DNA of 64,000 nucleotides from Pachypanchax playfairii (lineage: Eukaryota; Chordata; Actinopteri; Cyprinodontiformes; Aplocheilidae). The position numbers were made by a program, and so were the translations under genes. The stretch is taken from contig SSNP01000020.1 of assembly GCA_006937955.1 (NCBI GenBank), forward strand, positions 602,072-666,071, in the 5' to 3' direction. Below the pieces are notes generated by a model, which saw nothing but the letters and a program-made list of their open reading frames with translations, did not search any database and was not told where the DNA came from. This document shows, in pieces, positions 47,501-58,790 of this stretch; position 1 is the first letter of the stretch; every line of letters begins with the position of its first letter.

Positions 47501-50500
47501 ATATCAGGATGATAAAACCATTATTAATATAAAATTGCTAAATACATTTAAAAATACCACAGTTATAATATTTTTTAGGACAAATTTGACATGGTACTTT
47601 TAGTACTTTTTAGTTACATTAGTTTACTGTTGAACAGACTGAAGTATTTGAATATATTCTGAACATTTTGTAACTTGGTCAATAACTACTGAGTGTAATA
47701 AATAAAAGCTGCAGGATAAGCCAGCAATGATTGACCCAGTGACTGCTGGAGGAAGATACCATCTTGAAAAGGAACAAGTGTTTATAAAGTGTGGATGGAT
47801 GGAATAAACAGCAGAAATGAAGCAGAAAATAAAATAAAATTTGATTTAATTTGAAGTAGCCTTATGAATGCTCATTTTGACTTTCAGTCACTGGATGGAT
47901 ATAATCGAGTCGTCATGGAGGATGTGACGTTCAAGTTCAGGGTTTTTGTTTCTCATTTGAAATTTGGAAAATTACCTCATAGATCCTTTTCTTCCTTCTC
48001 TGAAGGCCGCCAGCAGGTTTAAACTTCATCGATCACATTGTGGGAAACCAGCCAGATGACCAGATGGTGCCAATTTCAGACTGGTAAGAATCCTGTTGGA
48101 GTGCACGTACACCATCTGCAGGTCCAGCAGTCACGTGAGGCAACAGGACAAAGTAAACACAGCACTGCTGTTAGGGTGACATGTCTGGGTGCAAAGCCAG
48201 GCCTTTCTGTTTCAGTCCCACGCCTGCTTCAGCCAGAAGTCTAAAAAAAAATGTTTTGTTTACTGACATTCTTTCCCTGTTTGTGTTCTTCAAATTCCAG
48301 GTATCAGAAGTGTCTGATGTTCCACCGGTTCTGGTCGATCGATGACAAGCAGATCCATACACAGTACAGCGCTCTGAGGTCCATTGTGGTGACAAACTAT
48401 GAAGAGACCATTAAGATGCCCATCAATGAGCCTGCAATGGGGAAAAAGAAGTCACAAATCCAGGTGTGGATCTTATTTTAGTCTGTTCTTAGACCTGGAC
48501 TTCAGCAGCACCACACAGAACATTTATAACATCAGGAACCTTGCACTGAGCATGCAGCACCTCTGTTTTCACAGGAATACGTGGACTATAATGGGGGACC
48601 AGGTGTTCAGCACATTGCCCTCAACACATCAAACATTATTCAAACTGTGAGTTTTTTATGACTGATTTTTAAAAAGACCCAGAAAAACTTATATTTTTCC
48701 TGAGCACAGCAAAAGCACTGTTAATATTTTATATTTGTCTATTTTGGGATGTAAAATAGATCACGAACCTGCGGGAACGAGGGACAGAGTTCCTCTCTGC
48801 TCCTGATACATACTATGACTCTCTGCGTGAGAATCTCAAGACTGCCAAAATCCAAGTGAAGGAGGATCTGAACCGTTTACAGGTGAGAATGTTTCAGCAA
48901 ATTTGTTATTAAAGGGAGATTTTTAATTTTTCTGATATTTTTTATAACTTGTTGTAAAAGAAAAATGATGTATATTTCCTTTCTTTAGGAATTGAAAATC
49001 TTAGTAGATTTTGATGACAAGGGTTATCTCCTTCAAATCTTCACTAAGCCGGTGCAGGATAGACCAACACTTTTCTTGGAAGTCATCCAGAGGAATAACC
49101 ACTTTGTAAGTAATGATTAGAACTGTACGGACCATGAAACTGAAGGAGAAACCATGTTTTTCTCTGTTCAATTTGTTAATTAAGGCCTGGCTGGATTGAT
49201 CTTCTGAAAAGCAAAGGATTAGAATGCAGGAAGATATTTAAATATGGGGAGATTTACTAACACCTGAACTGCCAGACATGCCTGTAGAGAGGTCAGCTGT
49301 CTCAGTGGCATCTCAGGGAGGGGCCCCATCTTCAGTATGTGAATTTAAAACTGAAAATGCCAGTGTTGATGCATCCTGCTAATGTGTGGGACGAAGCCCA
49401 GCATCCAGCTGCACACACCTCTTGAATAGAGACACCTATAAAGCAGTAAATAACTTTTACAATTTTAAGCTAGTGTTTTGGGTCTAAGTAGATACTCACT
49501 GAAAAACATGTTCAGCTTCATATCAGGCATCATGCTGGACCCCCCCCGATGGTCCAACAATAGACTAAATAACTTCAGTAATTCAGGTCGCAGCAGGAAG
49601 TGGTGTTCTGATGATTTATGCTGCCCTGATGAAAAATGCCTCCATAGTACGAATTAACAACTTATTTCATAATAAGATGTTATTAGAAGTTTATACAGTA
49701 TTCTTGTTTATGGTGAGTGTTTCCTGTTAATTTTTTAAACATATTTTTATCATCCTTCCCTGATATTTTCTTTTTTAAAGACCTCTGAGTTCTTAACGTA
49801 CTGCTTGCCATACTCCTAGTGGAATGATCACATAGACCAGGAGGGCGTTGAAGGGGTCTCATCCACATGATCCAGAAAGTACAAACTAGATACAAAGTCT
49901 GAGAAAAACTCATTTACTCTGACACTCTGGGGAAGTTCAGCTGCTGTCAGTTGGAACCACTCGGGGGCCAAGCCCACAGAGCCAGTCTCTGTGGATGTGA
50001 GTGAAATCCTTTCTTCGAGCCTCAGACAGCAAGCGTCTGCATATCGGGGTAAAGTCTCCAGTTTGTGTTTAGTAAGTAGGTTGTGCCTGGACAGGTGAGC
50101 CGCACCTTAGGACACCTGGTACATGAGTCGCCTTTAATGACTGCAGGTTTAATCCGACAGCAATTTTACAGCTAATTTCTTGGGAGGCATTGCTACCTGT
50201 GAGATACCTGATCTGTTCAAATCTATTGATAAGCCACCACGTCTAGTATCGCTACTAGCAGACAGTTATCTCACAGGTGAGTTGTGCACCTGCTTGGTGG
50301 ATAGTTTAACTCACTACAGTTGTGAGCTTAAGAAGTCTCTGAATGCAAACTGATGCTCTGTCTGCACTATTTATAGGTGAAGTATCCAGGTGCCTCCTGA
50401 CAAAGATGTGACTACCTACCAGTCAGAAGTCTGGACACACATAGTTTAGTTAAATGGTTGTTTATATTCTGGCCACTCAATGGTACTGAACTGAGGTTGT

Positions 50501-51787
50501 TCAGGAGATGATTCTAATAGTGACACAAACAAATGTTAGTAGTTCTAATAAGACAACATTCTCATTAACATTAATACTTGCTGCATTGCAAAAAATCTGT
50601 AACAAATTTTAAAGAGAAGGAGTTTCAACTTTTCTAACTTCCAGTAGCAGCTCTGCTGCACAATAACTCTAACCACTTGTATGCAGAAAAATTAGTTTAT
50701 TAGTTTAGTTTATTTTTCCTCTAAAACAGGTTTTTAAGGTTTTCATTTACATTTTTGCTTAAAAAAAAAAAAAAGTGGTTTCTGCTGCTGCGTGTTTAAA
50801 GTTACAGTTGAGTTTAGTTGCATCAGTCTGCAGCCACCAACAGGGAAGTTCAATCACTAATAACTCGGGGAAATTTCTATTATCAGGATGGAATGAGCCC
50901 TGATGTAACCAACAGAATCCTAAGAGTTTACACATAATCCTGATATGAAATTATTACTTTTAAATTGTCTGTATAAAGAAGACCTTAAAAAAGCTTTGAA
51001 ACATGGGGTTATTAAGTAAATCACCAAATGTTTTGTCCAATTAGCAGTAAATAATATGAGATCTGTGGCTGCTGGACAGTGGTGAGCTATTTGTGGTTAG
51101 TTATCCCTGACTGGCTGAATTTCTAGCATTGTGATTTTTTTTTTCCCACGAGGAGTTTGAGCTGGCTGAACACCTGTTTACAGCTCCCACCCAGAACGAA
51201 CAGCATCAGACAAGCCCACTTGTTAAAGCTCAGTAAATCTATCACAGATGCAGATTAGAAGGCTAAATTCTTTACAGTGAAGGGGATCTTTGGCACCCTG
51301 TGGCACTTTATTTATGACACCCAGCACCCATTCTGCTTGTCAGAACAGGCATATCTTGTCACTCTTCAGTGTGTGAAGATATGAATGAAAGAGAAAATCT
51401 GTATATAAACCACAGCCAAGAATCCCCCCAGACAAAGAAACAGCTTTTTATATGTTGATCATCACTGAAATATTTATATGATTAATTTGTAAATTTGCTT
51501 TTCATAAGAGCTGTGGAGATATTTGAACCTGGGGGAAATATTTACTTCTAATTGTATTTCAAAGTGTTAAAAACTCTGAGCACTGTGAGTGAGTTTACTC
51601 TCAAAACCAAAAAACAGACAGAAGGCATATCACTGGGGAATCTGCCTTTTCTCTGTGTTTTTTCTGCCTTTAGGGCTTCGGGGCCGGAAACTTCAAGTCT
51701 CTGTTTGAGGCCATTGAGAAGGACCAAGACGCCAGGGGAAACCTCACCGTGCTGACACCTGAGGGACAGACGAAAGGGTTCCACTGA
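44534..51787 (+). CDS. hpd: 4-hydroxyphenylpyruvate dioxygenase, complete
   Basis: Known role: converts 4-hydroxyphenylpyruvate and O2 to homogentisate and CO2, the second step of tyrosine breakdown, in liver/kidney cytosol. Coding exons: 44534-44536, 44722-44748, 44944-45006, 45131-45235, 45312-45354, 45444-45526, 46879-46968, 47063-47169, 48006-48083, 48301-48463, 48575-48646, 48760-48882, 48989-49105, 51674-51787. They sum to 1,188 nt, i.e. 395 residues (human 393). The two vicinal-oxygen-chelate halves are present, with Fe ligands His184 (DHIVGNQPDD), His267 (QHIALNT) and Glu350 (FLEVIQR), each one off the human numbering. The protein begins M-TSYTDKGEKPARGRFLRFHH and ends EGQTKGFH. Exon 1 supplies only the ATG. 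Intron 5 uses a GC donor. Intron 13 is 2.6 kb and holds a repeat. Teleosts often have two hpd copies; which one this is cannot be told here. Confidence 0.96.
46105..46735. mobile_element. Non-autonomous DNA element in hpd intron 6
   Basis: Left GTGCTGTAAAAAAGTATTTG followed by CCCC, and right GGGGCAAATACTTTTTTAAG followed by CACTG, are inverted repeats of about 25 bp. The interior is AT-rich and non-coding. It resembles a family common in fish introns (recalled), of which a fragment also lies at 37,012. Confidence 0.7.
49435..49800. repeat. Interspersed repeat shared with an mtmr4 intron
   Basis: The counterpart of 21,325-21,660, in the same orientation, with an extra ~25-bp stretch (AATGCCTCCATAGTACGAAT). 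It lies in hpd intron 13. Confidence 0.75.
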
Positions 51788-51938
51788 TCCTTCAGCTGCT
51801 GCCAGACTGAAGCTGCAGGCTGTTTCACTCCCCACAGCTGCATCAAACACATCAAAGAGGGCTGAAAATCTTCATATCACATGATCATATTTGCTTTAAA
51901 CTCTCTGTCAATTGTACTGGATCTGGCTAAATAATAAT

Positions 51939-51944
51939 AATAAA
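51939..51944 (+). terminator. hpd polyadenylation signal
   Basis: AATAAA lies 152 nt after the hpd stop codon, at the end of an ATA microsatellite. The following 30-60 nt include GT-rich sequence (GTGCAGTGTCAGTGG). It is the first canonical signal after the stop. Confidence 0.6.
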
Positions 51945-52074
51945 CTCGATAATCTGTGCAGTGTCAGTGGTTCACATGTTTAAAAAGCTGTTTGATATTA
52001 AGTTCATGTGACGGTAATAAGAGGATTGATACCAGACATGAAGCCCACTGGGAGACAGTGGACTTGTGTCTTTA

Positions 52075-52290
52075 CTTGTTCTGTTAGAGCTCATTGCTGC
52101 GTTTGAAACTATAGATCATAAGATCCTATAGAAGAGGATTGAATATGAGATCAGGATTCAGGGAACTAAACTGGTTTCAATCATATTTATCTGACAGATT
52201 CCAGTTTCTTCATGTAAATAATGAATCTTCTTCAGGCTCAATTTATTCTGTGTTCACGTGGCTCTGTCTCTGATCAGAACTGTTGTAATT
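52075..52290 (+). pseudogene. Non-LTR reverse-transcriptase relic
   Basis: With several stops and shifts, the plus strand still spells pieces of the RT palm of fish LINEs: an AHCCV..T.DHKI-like core (normally AFDTVDH), GIQGT-like, NWFQSYLSDRFQF and VNNESSSG. It follows the hpd polyadenylation site by about 130 bp. Confidence 0.5.
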
Positions 52291-52805
52291 AAATTTACCA
52301 TTTCACCAGCCAATCACAGACAGCTCTCTTTTGTCCAATCAATGCATGTTCAAAAAATACTTTACTCTGAATTCAATTAAAAATAGCCAATCACCAACCA
52401 CTAATTAAACCGCTTTCTGCTGCATTGCAACCAATCACAGTCCAATGACTGCAAAACTGAAACTTTAAAGGAAATTGCATTAGGATGAAAAGACGGGGAA
52501 GATGAAATACTCATTCACTTTGGCAACATAAGCTGTTGATCAAGCCCTCTCTATGGCAGGCTAGCTGTGAGGCTTATTTTACCTTGATGAATATGATTGG
52601 ATGATCCATGTGATGTCACACTACAGGGCTGGTATTCTGCTGCTGTTCTCGCACTCACCAAACCCACCCTCCAATATAAAATTATTGCAGTGATGGCAGC
52701 TGCAGTTTTCTTTTTGGGGGCTAAATCATGCAATGAAATGTAGGTTTTATCTGTATATAGTTTCAGCATTGCATTGATTGAACACAAAGAAGATTAACAT
52801 ACATA

Positions 52806-54408
52806 CAGTGGGGCAAAAAAGTATTTAGTCAGCCACCAATTGTGTAAGTTCTCCCACTTAAAAAGATCAGAGAGGCCTGTAATTTTCATCATAGGTATAC
52901 CTCAACTATGAGAGACAAAATGAGGAAAAAAAATCCAGAAAATCACATTGTCTGATTTTTAAAGAATTTATTTGCAAATTATGGTGGAAAATAAGTATTT
53001 GGTCAATAACAAAAGTTAATCTCAATACTTTGTTATATAGCCTTTGTTGGCAATGACAGAGGTCAAACGTTTTCTGTAAGTCTTCACAAGGTTTTCACAC
53101 ACTGTTGCTGGTATTCTGGCCCATTCCTCCATGCAGATCTCCTCTAGAGCAGTGATGTTTTGGGGCTGATGCTGGGCAACACGGACTTTCAACTCCCTCC
53201 AGAGATTTTCTATGGGGTTGAGATCTGGAGACTGGCTAGGCCACTCCAGGACCTTGAAATGCTTCTTACGAAGCCACTCCTTCGTTGCCCGGGCGGTGTG
53301 TTTGGGATCATTGTCATTGCTGAGAGACCCAGCCACGTCTCATTTTCAATGCCCTTGTTGATGGAAGGAGGTTTTCACTCAAAATCTTACGATACATGGC
53401 CCCATTCATTCTTTCCTTTACACGGATCAGTCGTCCTGGTCCCCTTGCAGAAAAACAGCCCCAAAGCATGATGTTTCCACCCCCATGCTTTACAGTAGGT
53501 ATGGTGTTCTTTGGATCCAACTCAGCATTCTTTCCCCTCCAAACACGACAAGTTGAGTTTCTACCAAAAAGTTCTATTTTGGTTTCATCTGACCATATGA
53601 TGTTCTCCCAATCCTCTTCTGGATCATCCAAATGCTCTCTAGCAAACCGCAGACGGGCCTGGACGTGTCCTGGCTTCAGCAGGGGGACACGTCTGGCACT
53701 GCAGGATTTGAGTCCCTGGCGGCGTAGTGTGTTACTGATGGTAGCCTTTGTTACTTTGGTCCCAGCTCTCTGCAGGTCATTCACTAGGTCCCTCCGTGTG
53801 GTTCTGGGATTTTTGCTCACCGTTCTTGTGATCATTTTGACCCCACGGGGTGAGATCTTGCGTGGAGCCCCAGATCGAGGGAGATTATCAGTGGTCTTGT
53901 ATGTCTTCCATTTTCTAATAATTGCTCCCACAGTTGATTTCTTCACACCAAGCTGCTTACCTATTGCAGATTCAGTCTTCCCAGCCTGGTGAAGGTCTAC
54001 AATTTTGTTTCTGGTGTCCTTTGACAGCTCTTTGGTCTTGGCCATAGTGGAGTTTGGAGCGTGACTGTTTGAGGTTGTGGACAGGTGTCTTTTATACTGA
54101 TAACGAGTTCATACAGGTGCCATTAATACAGGTAACGACTGGAGGACCGAGGAGCCTCTTAAAGAAGTTACAGGTCTGTGAAAGCCAGAAATCTTACTTG
54201 TTTGTAGGTGACCAAATACTTATTTTCCACCATAATTTGCAAATAAATTCTTTAAAAATCAGACAATGTGATTTTCTGGATTTTTTTTCCTCATTTTGTC
54301 TCTCATAGTTGAGGTATACCTATGATGAAAATTACAGGCCTCTCTGATCTTTTTAAGTGGGAGAACTTACACAATTGGTGGCTGACTAAATACTTTTTTG
54401 CCCCACTG
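52806..54408 (-). mobile_element. Tc1/mariner transposon, second copy, inverted
   Basis: The same family as the copy at 4.5 kb and the same 1,603-bp length, flanked by TA at 52804-52805 and 54409-54410, with the same ~200-bp terminal repeats. It lies in the hpd-rnf43 intergenic region in the opposite orientation. Confidence 0.95.
53022..54045 (-). pseudogene. Tc1 transposase, frameshifted
   Basis: The reading frame is open from the ATG at 54045 to about 53,320, where one extra base (minus strand CAGCAATGAC against CAGCATGAC in the intact copy) shifts it into a stop (WVSQQ). The C-terminal part from DNDPKH to the end continues in another frame. The break falls one residue before the second catalytic Asp, so this copy should not make active enzyme. 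Other differences are few (for example SKNPRT for SKSPRT and PSTR for PSAR). Confidence 0.9.
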
Positions 54409-54709
54409 TATGTGCACTCACATCAGTCTCACTGCATGTTCAAGTCTGCAGAACAAATATTATGCCATAAAATCCAGTTTAAAATGTTACTTCTCACATT
54501 TAAAAGAGCTAAACAACCAGAATCCATCTTATATTAAAGATCTTATTGTTCCAGATGTTCCTAACAGAACACTTGACTGAAGGTCTGCTTCTGGTTCTGA
54601 GTCTCTAAAAGTACAATGAGCAGAAATGATGGACACCAAGGAAGCTGGAGACATCAAGGAGAGTGTGATACATCAGACACTGATGTCACCAGATGGTCCT
54701 TTGGTGGTG

Positions 54710-54824
54710 CAGGTGTTACAGTGAAGACAGGTGTCACAGTGTGGACAGGTGTCACAGTGAGACAGGTGTTACAGTGTGGACAGGTGTCACAGAGTGGACT
54801 GTTGTCACAGTGTGGACAGGTGTG
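54710..54824. repeat. Short ~18-bp imperfect tandem repeat
   Basis: About six to seven imperfect units of ACAGTGTGGACAGGTGTC, with GTTACAG and GTCACAG variants and one shortened unit. It sits just before the degenerate Tc1 relic. Confidence 0.8.
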
Positions 54825-54869
54825 TCTAGTCGATATAGAACTGTCCTAAACTTTGTGATGGTTCAGTAA

Positions 54870-55090
54870 TGAGTCCAAACTACCTGAATAACATCATGAA
54901 TCTAGTCATCGCGTCCCAACATGAACAACACAGGCCTCATTTCATCTTCATGGACCACAAGGATCCAGATCATCCAGGTCTCATCAATAGGGAACAGCTG
55001 CTGGAGACAAGGAGATCTCAAATGGAGGGACCTGGACTTTCTCCAGACCTGAATCCTATAGAAAACACTCAAAATGTAGCAAAGGTAACA
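54870..55090 (+). pseudogene. Tc1-family transposase 3' relic
   Basis: Plus-strand translation gives RPHFIFMDHKDPDHPG, then INREQLLETRRSQMEGPG and LSPDLNPIENTQNV. These correspond to the second and third catalytic blocks of a Tc1 transposase of a different family from the two full copies. Key residues are changed (DHKD instead of the usual DN) and the frame ends soon after. It is a dead fragment. Confidence 0.65.
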
Positions 55091-56150
55091 AAGCTCTAAT
55101 GAAGCTAACACTGCTACAGTCATGTGTTGTTTCATTCTGCTTGTGTTCCATGTGCTTACAGGAACCACCAAATGTTTCCAGGGTTCTCCACAGAACTTAG
55201 GAAATGACTATTTCCATTGTGGATGAACTCTTGTTAATGCTATCAATAAAACACTTTCTTCTAAATTTTCTACAATGAAAATAGAAACAAAAATATTTAT
55301 TTCAAAATAATTTATTTGCATATAGTTGGAATGAAGACAGGTTGATACATTTGATGGTACCAGTCAGTTTCCATACAGAAACATTCAGTCTATACAGAAA
55401 CCGTTCTTTCAAACCTGGACAAAATGGATAAATATATTAGTAAATAAATATATTAGTGACATGTCACTATATTGAAATGTTCTAATTTATATATATAAAA
55501 TACAATACTATTTCATTTCTGGTTTTGTTGTTCTGTATTTGTACAGGAAGTATCAGAAATATATTGACAGAATGTCCCTTAAAGTTCTGGAGGGACGTTT
55601 TAGTTCTTTATTCTATTAGAAAAAAAAGGCCATTCCAGCTCGAAATCCTCTTAAAAACATACAGAACATAAAAGAACTGGAACAGGAAGAAATCACATCA
55701 GATGTTCAGCAGCAAGGCTGTTACCTGCTGATGGGTCGGGGCTGGTTTACTCTCATACTATTTTTCATGTAATTATTGTTGTTTTGGACATATAAAAACT
55801 GCTTAAGCCAAAGTGCTGTTTATAATTCAGTCATTTCCATGTCAGTCTCTGAGACTGTTTGGGCACAAAAAGGAATTAAATCCTCAAACTTTAGAAAAAG
55901 GAACACTGTGCTGACACATTTAGAGTGAGGTATATGTAAAAAAAAAAAAAAAAAAACGGCAAGTGATCGACTCTACATGATCCAATCTGAGCGAGTCAGC
56001 ATGATCAAGTTTGTGTGATCATCCAATATTATTATTACCACTCCAATTTTAACATGTTCTCTTTTGTCAGTGAGACGATACAAAGATATTTAAAGGAGGG
56101 GCTGGAGTTGGAAGGCAAAGAAGACAACACATGCAAGAAGGTTCACTCTT

Positions 56151-57010
56151 TGGTTCAATAGGTAAGAGCTGTGTATTGGTGGCTTCCTTATTGGTTCAAT
56201 AGGTGAGAGCTGTGTGTTGGTGGCTTCCTGATTGGTTCAATAGGTAAGAGCTGTGTGTTGGTGGCTTCCTGATTGGTTCAATAGGTAAGAGCTGTGTATT
56301 GGTGGCTTCCTGATTGGTTCAATGGGTAAGAGCTGTGTATTGGTGGCTTCCTGATTGGTTCAATAGGTAAGAGCTGTGTGTTGGTGGCTTCCTGATTGGT
56401 TCAATGGGTAAGAGCTGTGTATTGGTGGCTTCCTGATTGGTTCATTGGGTAAGAGCTGTGTATTGGTGGTTTCCTGATTGGTTCAATGGGTAAGAGCTGT
56501 GTATTGGTGGCTTCCTGATTGGTTCAATGGGTAAGAGCTGTGTATTGGTGGTTTCCTGATTGGTTCAATGGGTAAGAGCTGTGTATTGGTGGTTTCCTGA
56601 TTGGTTCAATGGGTAAGAGCTGTGTATTGGTGGCTTCCTGATTGGTTCATTGGGTAAGAGCTGTGTATTGGTGGTTTCCTGATTGGTTCAATGGGTAAGA
56701 GCTGTGTATTGGTGGTTTCCTGATTGGTTCAATGGGTAAGAGCTGTGTATTGGTGGCTTCCTGATTGGTTCAATGGGTAAGAGCTGTGTATTGGTGGCTT
56801 CCTGATTGGTTCAATGGGTAAGAGCTGTGTATTGGTGGTTTCCTGATTGGTTCAATGGGTAAGAGCTGTGTATTGGTGGCTTCCTGATTGGTTCATTGGG
56901 TAAGAACTGTGTATTGGTGGCTTCCTGATTGGTTCAATAGGTAAGAGCTGTGTATTGGTGGCTTCCTGATTGGTTCATTGGGTAAGAGCTGTCTGTTGGT
57001 GGCTTCCTGA
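56151..57010. repeat. 41-bp minisatellite
   Basis: About 21 units of GATTGGTTCAATGGGTAAGA then GCTGTGTATTGGTGGCTTCCT. Variants are AATAGG/AATGGG/CATTGGG and GTGGCTT/GTGGTTT. Each unit has two ATTGG (inverted CCAAT) pentamers and one GGTAAGAG. It lies in the hpd-rnf43 intergenic region, close to the 3' end of rnf43. Confidence 0.95.
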
Positions 57011-57049
57011 TTTATTCTGAATGAATAAGGCACATAGGAGGGTTTAGTC

Positions 57050-57262
57050 CAGGGGTGTCCAACTCTAGGCCTCAAGGGCCACTATCCAGCATGTTTTAGA
57101 TGTTCCTCTGCTTCAACACACCTGATGCAGATTAATGGGTCGTTAACAGGCTTTTGCAGGACTTGGTGAGATGTTACAGGTTGGAATCAGGAGTGTTGAA
57201 GCAGGAAAACATCTAAAACATGCAGCATAGTGGCCCTCGAGGCCTGACTTTGGGCACCCCTG
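57050..57262. mobile_element. 213-bp hAT-type miniature element
   Basis: Ends are inverted copies: CAGGGGTGTCCAACTCTAGG at the left, and the right end closes in GGGCACCCCTG. The inverted similarity extends inward about 60 bp (GGGCCACTATCCAGCATGTT against AACATGCAGCATAGTGGCCC). Flanks GTTTAGTC and GTTTAGTA form an 8-bp target duplication with one mismatch. These are hAT hallmarks. It has no coding capacity. Confidence 0.85.
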
Positions 57263-58790
57263 GTTTAGTAAGTGCTGCTGGTTTTGCTGTAATATTCATA
57301 AGCCATTTTCTCTTCTGAAGCACTTGCGTAAAAAATAATCTCCTTCTCAAATTTATGGCGCTTTTTTATCTTAAATCTCAGCTTATTTCTTCTGCAGTCA
57401 GGTAGAAAATCCAGATGATGTAAATGGGACAGAGACCTTCTCTCTGTCAGTTCATACAAGTGGCAAGAAGGCACTACTAGGTAACTTAATCCTTAATTTT
57501 TTTTTACATTTTTAATTTAGAAAATAAATTTGTTGAATGTGCAAAGTTTTTACTTTACACCCCATGGAAAATATCTCAGATTTCAAAAGAATCCTTCTTA
57601 AAGAATCTTGACTATTCCATAGACATATCTTAGGCTCCGCCCATTTCTGTTAGAAATCACACCAAGCTTTTATAAAACTGGTGTCACAGCAACATTCTGA
57701 GCTAAATGCTTGTGAGTGCTTGGCCTTTGTAGTACGGCCATACTACCAAACAGTCATTTACTTTTTATGCTGTTGCAGAGTAATTTATTTTTCTATAACT
57801 CTAGATTCTGGAAGGCAAGAGGTGAGTATGAACTTTATAAAAGGCAATAAAAGATTTTGATAAATCACGAGAACAGAGGATTTGACTGTCGTCCTTCTGA
57901 ATAGGCCTTAACAGCACTGAAGTAACCGCATGACAAAAAAGTGACAATAGCTTGTAATGACAAAAACATAATTCAGTCAAACCAATTTATCTGAAGCATA
58001 AAAAATAGTAAACTACAAAAAAGGAAAAGAAAAAGACAAAAACAGCTGCCATTGTTGAAATCATGAAATAATGAAAACGAGGCCCATGTAAGGCAGATCG
58101 ACCTCAGAATTCTGGTTTCAGAGGCTGAGCCTTTCTCTCCATTTTGAACAAGCCAGACTACCAAGAGGGTAACTTTCAGTTGAGTATGTAGAAGCTACAT
58201 AGTTGTGAGAAAAACAAACAAATAAACAAACACTACAGCAGTACCTTTAAGGCTCCCTGTATGAGGCGAGTTAAGAAATTTGAGCTGAGGTAGGCTGGAG
58301 AGAAGAGCATCTCTCAGCTGAGACTGGACTCAGCAAAGGAAGGCAAAGGGTGCACAAGTACATTTAAGTACCTCTCTGATCAATCAAGTTATTGTATATA
58401 GTGAGCGAGTGATGCAGAACGTAGTCTCACTTCAAAGGGGAGCTGAACACCCGGAGCACGATCATTCACTAGTTGTTGCTGAGGAGAACAGGAAGTTGTG
58501 GCAGCATGAAGAATCCTGCAAACTGACTGGGAGAAAGGCTTTCCCCCTTTTGTGGTGCAAGAGTTGTTTCCCCTGACAAAACCCATCTTCACATGTTCAA
58601 ACCATAAAGTGTGTTTTCATATTAAATATCAAAATGACTTGAAGGTTATTCCACAACGAAGATACTTTCATTAAGTGAGTAGTGAGTCATCAGCTGGGGA
58701 ATTGCTGGAACAAAGGCACTGCTGGTTGAATAGTTGTGAGGCACTTTTCTATTCTGGCTCCTCTGAAGCAATAAGGGACGAACCAGGTTC
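57263..58790 (-). other. rnf43 3' UTR and downstream flank
   Basis: The stretch lies downstream of the rnf43 stop on the minus strand. Only short chance frames. It is probably largely 3' UTR, but I could not fix the polyadenylation site. Confidence 0.4.

Larger units (their letters stand above)
54411..56150. other. hpd-rnf43 intergenic stretch
   Basis: Between the second Tc1 and the 41-bp minisatellite there is a short tandem repeat, a Tc1 relic and AT-rich sequence with a poly-A run near 55.94 kb. No gene recognised. Confidence 0.6.
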
